A DNA stretch of 53,423 bases from Kluyvera georgiana ATCC 51603. Its GTDB lineage: Bacteria > Pseudomonadota > Gammaproteobacteria > Enterobacterales > Enterobacteriaceae. This document shows, one piece after another, positions 49,691 to 53,423 of this stretch (positions within the stretch are counted from its first letter, which is position 1; each line of letters begins with the position of its first letter). The notes under the pieces were generated by a model. It had not been told where the DNA came from. It saw only the letters and a program-made list of their open reading frames with translations, and did no database searches. The position numbers and the translations under genes are program-made. The stretch covers positions 1-53,423 of the forward strand of contig NZ_LXEU01000057.1 of assembly GCF_001654985.1 (NCBI RefSeq). Reading direction: 5' to 3'.

Positions 49691-49712
49691 CCCCGCTTCG
49701 GCGGGGTTTTTT
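49691..49712 (+). terminator. Terminator of the tRNA operon
   Basis: CCCCGC-TTCG-GCGGGG followed by six T residues, eight bases after proM. Confidence 0.95.
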
Positions 49713-49827
49713 GTTTTCTCCGTTCCGCGCACATTTCTGAATTTCTCTCCATGCGCAAAAAACGCCCCTTTCGCTGAGTGACGCTTCACTATGATGAAGC
49801 CTTCCCGTGCATAAGGAAGGCGAGATA

Positions 49828-51063
49828 ATGCCCCAACAGATTCCAATCCGCGCGTTTCACGCGATGGTCAAGCCCAGCGGCTCTGACTGCAACCTCAACT
49901 GTACCTACTGTTTTTATCTTGAGAAACAAGCGCTCTATCCCGACGCAGGTTTACGTATGAGTGATGAGACGCTGGAGGCATATATTAAAAACTATATTGC
50001 CGCCGTTGAAGCGCAGGCAGAAGTGGCTTTTACCTGGCAGGGTGGCGAACCGACGCTGCTGGGGCTCGACTTTTATCGTCGCGCGGTGGCGTTACAGGCG
50101 AAATATGGCGCGGGTCGACGTATCAGCAACAGTTTTCAGACCAACGGCGTGTTGCTGGATGACGAGTGGTGCTTCTTTTTCCGCGAACAGCGTTTTTTAA
50201 TCGGCCTGTCGCTGGACGGCCCGGCGGAGATTCACAACGCGTATCGTCTGACAAAAGGCGGCAAGCCCACGCACAAGCTGGTGATGCGCGCGCTGGCGTT
50301 ACTGCAAAAACATGGTGTTGATTACAATATTCTGGCCTGCGTGAACCAGCAAAGTGCACTGCAACCACTTAAAGTGTATGATTTTCTGTGTGAATCCGGA
50401 GCGGAATTCATCCAGTTTATCCCGGTCGTTGAGCGGCTGGCTGCCCCGCGGGAATCCAGCGCGGGTCTGTCCCTGCATGGGCCAGGTACTGCACAGACTG
50501 CCGAAGGCATCACGGCCTGGTCCGTTCGCCCGAAAGCCTATGGTGAGTTTCTTACCGCGATTTTTGACCGTTGGATTCAGCGCGACGTCGGTAAAGTTTT
50601 CGTGATGAACATTGAATGGGCCTTCGCCAACTTTGTTGGCGCGCCCGGAGCGGTGTGTCACCATCAGCCCACCTGCGGGCGCTCGATCGTCGTTGAGCAC
50701 AATGGTGATGTTTATGCCTGCGATCACTATGTTTACCCCGAATTTCATCTCGGCAATATCCATCAGCACAGCTTTGCGCAGATGATTGATACCCCTGAGC
50801 AGGAACAGTTCGGTCGGGATAAATTTACCCGCCTGCCGGAGGCCTGTAAGCAGTGTGAAGTGCTGAGAGCGTGCTGGGGCGGCTGCCCTAAGCATCGCTT
50901 TATACCCACGGAGGGCGGCGAGCAGAACTACCTGTGTGAAGGTTTCCGCCACTACTTCCGCCATTTACCTCCCTATCTGAAAGCGATGCGTGACCTTCTT
51001 GCCAGCGGTCGTCCGGCCAGCGATATCATGAAGGCGCAGCTGGTATTCCCGTCGCACAAATAA
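49828..51063 (+). CDS. aslB: Radical SAM anaerobic sulfatase-maturating enzyme
   Basis: The 411-residue protein oxidises the active-site serine or cysteine of sulfatases to formylglycine. The radical SAM cluster is C21-x3-C25-x2-C28 in SDCNLNCTYCFY. The C-terminal SPASM region binds two more clusters, with cysteines in ACDHYVYPEF and CKQCEVLRACWGGCPKHRF. The ATG at 49828 gives the E. coli AslB length; a GTG 21 bases upstream is less likely. It faces the sulfatase gene aslA on the other strand, its likely substrate. Confidence 0.95.
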   Translation: MPQQIPIRAFHAMVKPSGSDCNLNCTYCFYLEKQALYPDAGLRMSDETLEAYIKNYIAAVEAQAEVAFTWQGGEPTLLGLDFYRRAVALQAKYGAGRRISNSFQTNGVLLDDEWCFFFREQRFLIGLSLDGPAEIHNAYRLTKGGKPTHKLVMRALALLQKHGVDYNILACVNQQSALQPLKVYDFLCESGAEFIQFIPVVERLAAPRESSAGLSLHGPGTAQTAEGITAWSVRPKAYGEFLTAIFDRWIQRDVGKVFVMNIEWAFANFVGAPGAVCHHQPTCGRSIVVEHNGDVYACDHYVYPEFHLGNIHQHSFAQMIDTPEQEQFGRDKFTRLPEACKQCEVLRACWGGCPKHRFIPTEGGEQNYLCEGFRHYFRHLPPYLKAMRDLLASGRPASDIMKAQLVFPSHK

Positions 51064-51067
51064 AAAA

Positions 51068-51091
51068 CCCGCCGGAAATTGCTCCGGCGGG
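51068..51091. terminator. Bidirectional terminator between aslB and aslA
   Basis: CCCGCCGGA and TCCGGCGGG form a perfect 9-bp stem around AATTGC, directly after aslB and close to the aslA stop. An A run lies on the aslB side. Confidence 0.8.
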
Positions 51092-51108
51092 CTGAATCAG
51101 TGCGGCTC

Positions 51109-52761
51109 TCAGAGCTTGATTTGGACTTTTGGCGGATATTTTTTCAGGATAGCCATGTAGTCATGGACTTCAGTCTGTAGCGGCACGCCCATCGGGATAT
51201 GGCGGACGCCGACGGATTCGCGTTCTTGTGGGTCGGTATAGAGATTAAAGATCATGGTTCCTGCCGTCTGCATCACCGCGCCAGTGAAGCCGCCCTGATA
51301 GCCGGTTTGGGTAAAGGCATACGGTTGTTGAATGAGCAGATGATACTTGAACTCATCGATACGCACGGCGGAGAGCTGGCCGTTCAGGAAGTAGTGTTCC
51401 GCCTTGCGGTTTGACTGGCCGTTAGTGCCGAGAAAGAATGAGGACTGATCGACTCCGTCGATGAAGGTGGTTGTGGGTACCAGTTTAGAGACTTCCGCTC
51501 CCGGTTTACCGGCCAGCGCCAGCGCCGTTGGGAACAGATCCGCCAGATCGACGATACCGTCGGACTTACGCGGCTGGATCATCCCTTTCCAGTAAACGAA
51601 GGTCGGTACGCGAACGCCGCCTTCCCAGGTGGATCCTTTTGCCCCGCGGAACGGCGTGCGACCATGCGGTGGGACTTCCGCTTCCGGACCGTTATCGGAG
51701 GTGAAGACGATCAGCGTATTATCCAACTGACCGTTTTTCTCCAGCGTTTTATACAGGTTGGCGAACACATCGTTCATTTCAACCATGCAATCGCCATAGG
51801 AGGTTCGCGCCGGTGAACTCCCCGCATATTTGGCGTTAGGGTAGTTGTCGAAGTGGCAGCCGCGCGTGCCATAGTAAAGGAAAAAGGGCTTATCGCTTTT
51901 CGCCATCTTGTTGAGGAAGTCTACGCCGTACTGCATCCAGCGCTGGTCAAGATCCTCCATATATTTCGGCGTAATATCGGCGATGGCTTCCTGTTTACCG
52001 CCTCGTACCGCGTGAACGTCATCTTTGCTGAACGGCAGATTTTTAATGTACTCGGTGCGAGAGGGGCTGAGCGCCACCTCTGGGTTCACGTTGACGTCAC
52101 GCCACTCGGTATACATATCGGAGACCGAGTTAAACCCGCGGAAATCATCAAAGCCGACGTTCTGCGGCTGCGAGCCCTCATTTTCGCCCATGTGCCATTT
52201 ACCGATGGCTTGGGTGACATAGCCCCGATCGTGCAGCAATTGCGGTAGGGTGGTTAACCCTTCCAGCCCACCTGGCATGCCATACATCGGGGGCATCAGG
52301 ATCCCGTGATGTACAGAGTATTGACCGGTCATGATGGTGGCGCGTGTGGGAGACGAGCTCGGCTGTGAGTAAGCAGAAGTCAGAATCAACCCCTGGCTGG
52401 CAACCGCATCAATATCCGGAGTCGGGTTACCAACCGCGACGCCGCCGCCGTTAAAACCCACATCCATCCAACCTACGTCATCGAGAATGAAGATGATCAC
52501 GTTAGGTTTTTTGCCGGTTTTTTTCTCGATGTCGGCCAGCTTTTGCTGCGCCTCTTTATTCTGCTCGGGGTGCATCATCACCGGCATCATATTGTCGGCA
52601 ATGGTCGTGGCTTTTTTTACCAGATATTGGTTGGGATGATCGTAACCGGAAAAACCTTCCCGTGCCGTCGCAATAGCAGGGGAATCTGTTGCGCTAGCGA
52701 GCGCGGGAAGTGCTGCCATAACGGCGATGGCAAGCAGCTTGGGAGAAAAAGATAAATCCAT
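51109..52761 (-). CDS. aslA: Serine-type arylsulfatase (periplasmic)
   Basis: The 550-residue sulfatase has a signal peptide (about residues 1-24, [10 protein letters not shown] before TDSPA). The FGly motif is S136-S-P-T-R140 in [17 protein letters not shown], a serine-type site processed by anaerobic maturases such as AslB. Metal ligands are visible in [11 protein letters not shown] and [10 protein letters not shown]. It hydrolyses sulfate esters, but the natural substrate is not known. It is convergent with aslB. The upstream gap runs to glmZ. Confidence 0.95.
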   Translation of the reverse strand: MDLSFSPKLLAIAVMAALPALASATDSPAIATAREGFSGYDHPNQYLVKKATTIADNMMPVMMHPEQNKEAQQKLADIEKKTGKKPNVIIFILDDVGWMDVGFNGGGVAVGNPTPDIDAVASQGLILTSAYSQPSSSPTRATIMTGQYSVHHGILMPPMYGMPGGLEGLTTLPQLLHDRGYVTQAIGKWHMGENEGSQPQNVGFDDFRGFNSVSDMYTEWRDVNVNPEVALSPSRTEYIKNLPFSKDDVHAVRGGKQEAIADITPKYMEDLDQRWMQYGVDFLNKMAKSDKPFFLYYGTRGCHFDNYPNAKYAGSSPARTSYGDCMVEMNDVFANLYKTLEKNGQLDNTLIVFTSDNGPEAEVPPHGRTPFRGAKGSTWEGGVRVPTFVYWKGMIQPRKSDGIVDLADLFPTALALAGKPGAEVSKLVPTTTFIDGVDQSSFFLGTNGQSNRKAEHYFLNGQLSAVRIDEFKYHLLIQQPYAFTQTGYQGGFTGAVMQTAGTMIFNLYTDPQERESVGVRHIPMGVPLQTEVHDYMAILKKYPPKVQIKL

Positions 52762-53185
52762 TATATAATCTCCATGAAGTATATATTTCTATTAAATAAA
52801 ATTGAGCATTCTGGTGCATTGTTCAGGTGAATAGATGTGGGTAATAATAAAATGTATAAATATTAATGAGATAGTTGAAGTGAGAGGGAAATTCACCTGG
52901 CAAGGATCTTATATCTGATACTTTGATGATGTAAATGCTGCCAGGCAGGATATGTGAAATGAACGTGAGGGTTAAATGTTACTGAATCTTCGGAGATAAA
53001 TATTGTGAATAATGTTTAATGAGTCATTTTTATTTATTATTTCTGCTTTCGTATATTTCTCTCACCCGGTACAAAACTGAATATCTGTTTTTTCTCGCGA
53101 TGTCGTACGCCTGACGTTGAAAAAGAACGATATTTTTTGTTACGGAAGGTGTTTTCCCCTGGGATCCTGTGACATAATGCGCCGC
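52762..53185. other. aslA-glmZ intergenic region
   Basis: This 424-bp AT-rich region separates divergent aslA and glmZ. It should contain both promoters. CATAAT at 53173-53178 is a plausible -10 for glmZ, seven bases before its start. No clear sigma54 box with the GG-N10-GC spacing was found. No gene was recognised. Confidence 0.5.
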
Positions 53186-53392
53186 GTAGATGCTCATTCC
53201 ATCTCTTATGTTCGCCTTGTGCATCATAAACTCAGGAATGATGCAGAGCCATTGACGGTGCTTATCGTCCACTGACAGATGTCGCTTTTTGCCTCATCAG
53301 ACACCATGGACATAACGTTGAGTGAAGCACCCATTAGTTGTCGAATTAAACCTGTATTAGCGCCTGCTCCCACAAAGAGCAGGCGTTTTTTT
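53186..53392 (+). ncRNA. glmZ: Small RNA GlmZ
   Basis: The sequence starts GTAGATGCTCATTCCATCTC and matches E. coli GlmZ closely from memory, including CTTATCGTCCACTGACAGAT, CATCAGACACCATGGACA and AACGTTGAGTGAAGCACCCA. The length, about 207 bases, fits the full-length form. It activates translation of glmS (glucosamine-6-phosphate synthase) with Hfq. It is cleaved by RNase E with the adaptor RapZ, and the related GlmY acts as decoy. The 3' end is the terminator CGCCTGCTC...GAGCAGGCG plus seven T residues (53361-53392). Its place next to aslA matches E. coli. Confidence 0.92.
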
Positions 53393-53423
53393 ATGGGTAA
53401 AAAAGAAAAGGGGCCATTCGGCC

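Noticed and set aside
53030-53272. 80-codon open frame on the minus strand
   Set aside because: It runs antisense across the start of GlmZ, has no recognisable family features and no good ribosome site.

Overview
This window is chromosomal DNA from an enteric gammaproteobacterium (family Enterobacteriaceae). The backbone genes closely resemble the Escherichia, Salmonella, Citrobacter and Enterobacter versions recalled from memory. Examples are an ilvL leader peptide identical to the E. coli one as I remember it, the complete enterobacterial common antigen operon, the argX-hisR-leuT-proM tRNA cluster, GlmZ, and REP elements of the GTAGGCCGGATAAG type. I would guess Citrobacter, Enterobacter or a near relative, but genus cannot be fixed by eye. 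No insertion sequence, prophage, integrase or CRISPR array was seen.

Layout. (1) 1-8450: yifB/comM, then the branched-chain amino acid operon ilvL-ilvX-ilvG-ilvM-ilvE-ilvD-ilvA with its attenuator; ilvG is intact. (2) 8450-19140: an accessory block of about 10.7 kb between ilvA and ilvY, which are neighbours in E. coli. It holds a galactitol-family PTS (EIIA, EIIB, EIIC), a large PRD/EIIB/EIIA regulator, a class II aldolase, DhaK-like and DhaL-like kinase subunits, and a stand-alone HPr. Then come fabV and a second, opposite-strand DhaK/DhaL pair. (3) 19138-22083: ilvY, ilvC and ppiC. (4) 22141-25040: an accessory pair, a GH51 alpha-L-arabinofuranosidase and a GPH-family symporter. (5) 25470-27491: rep. 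(6) 27622-29647: an accessory pair, an amidohydrolase-family decarboxylase-like enzyme and a LysR regulator. (7) 29670-34502: gppA, rhlB, trxA, rhoL and rho. (8) 34743-47523: wecA to wecG, the enterobacterial common antigen operon. (9) 47756-53423: yifK, four tRNA genes, aslB and aslA (sulfatase maturase and sulfatase), and the sRNA GlmZ.

The most interesting part is the PTS-aldolase-kinase block. Its parts suggest an uncharacterised sugar or polyol route: uptake with phosphorylation by the PTS, cleavage by the aldolase, and phosphorylation of a short ketone or aldehyde by DhaK/DhaL. The operon encodes a competent HPr (His15, Ser46) but no DhaM. Its DhaL keeps the three Mg-binding aspartates but has Leu instead of His at position 38 and has lost the GGASG loop. 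The second DhaK/DhaL pair, 2 kb away, is canonical. The substrate cannot be read from the sequence.

The conserved backbone is colinear with E. coli but carries three metabolic modules, at ilvA|ilvY, ppiC|rep and rep|gppA, with no visible mobility genes.
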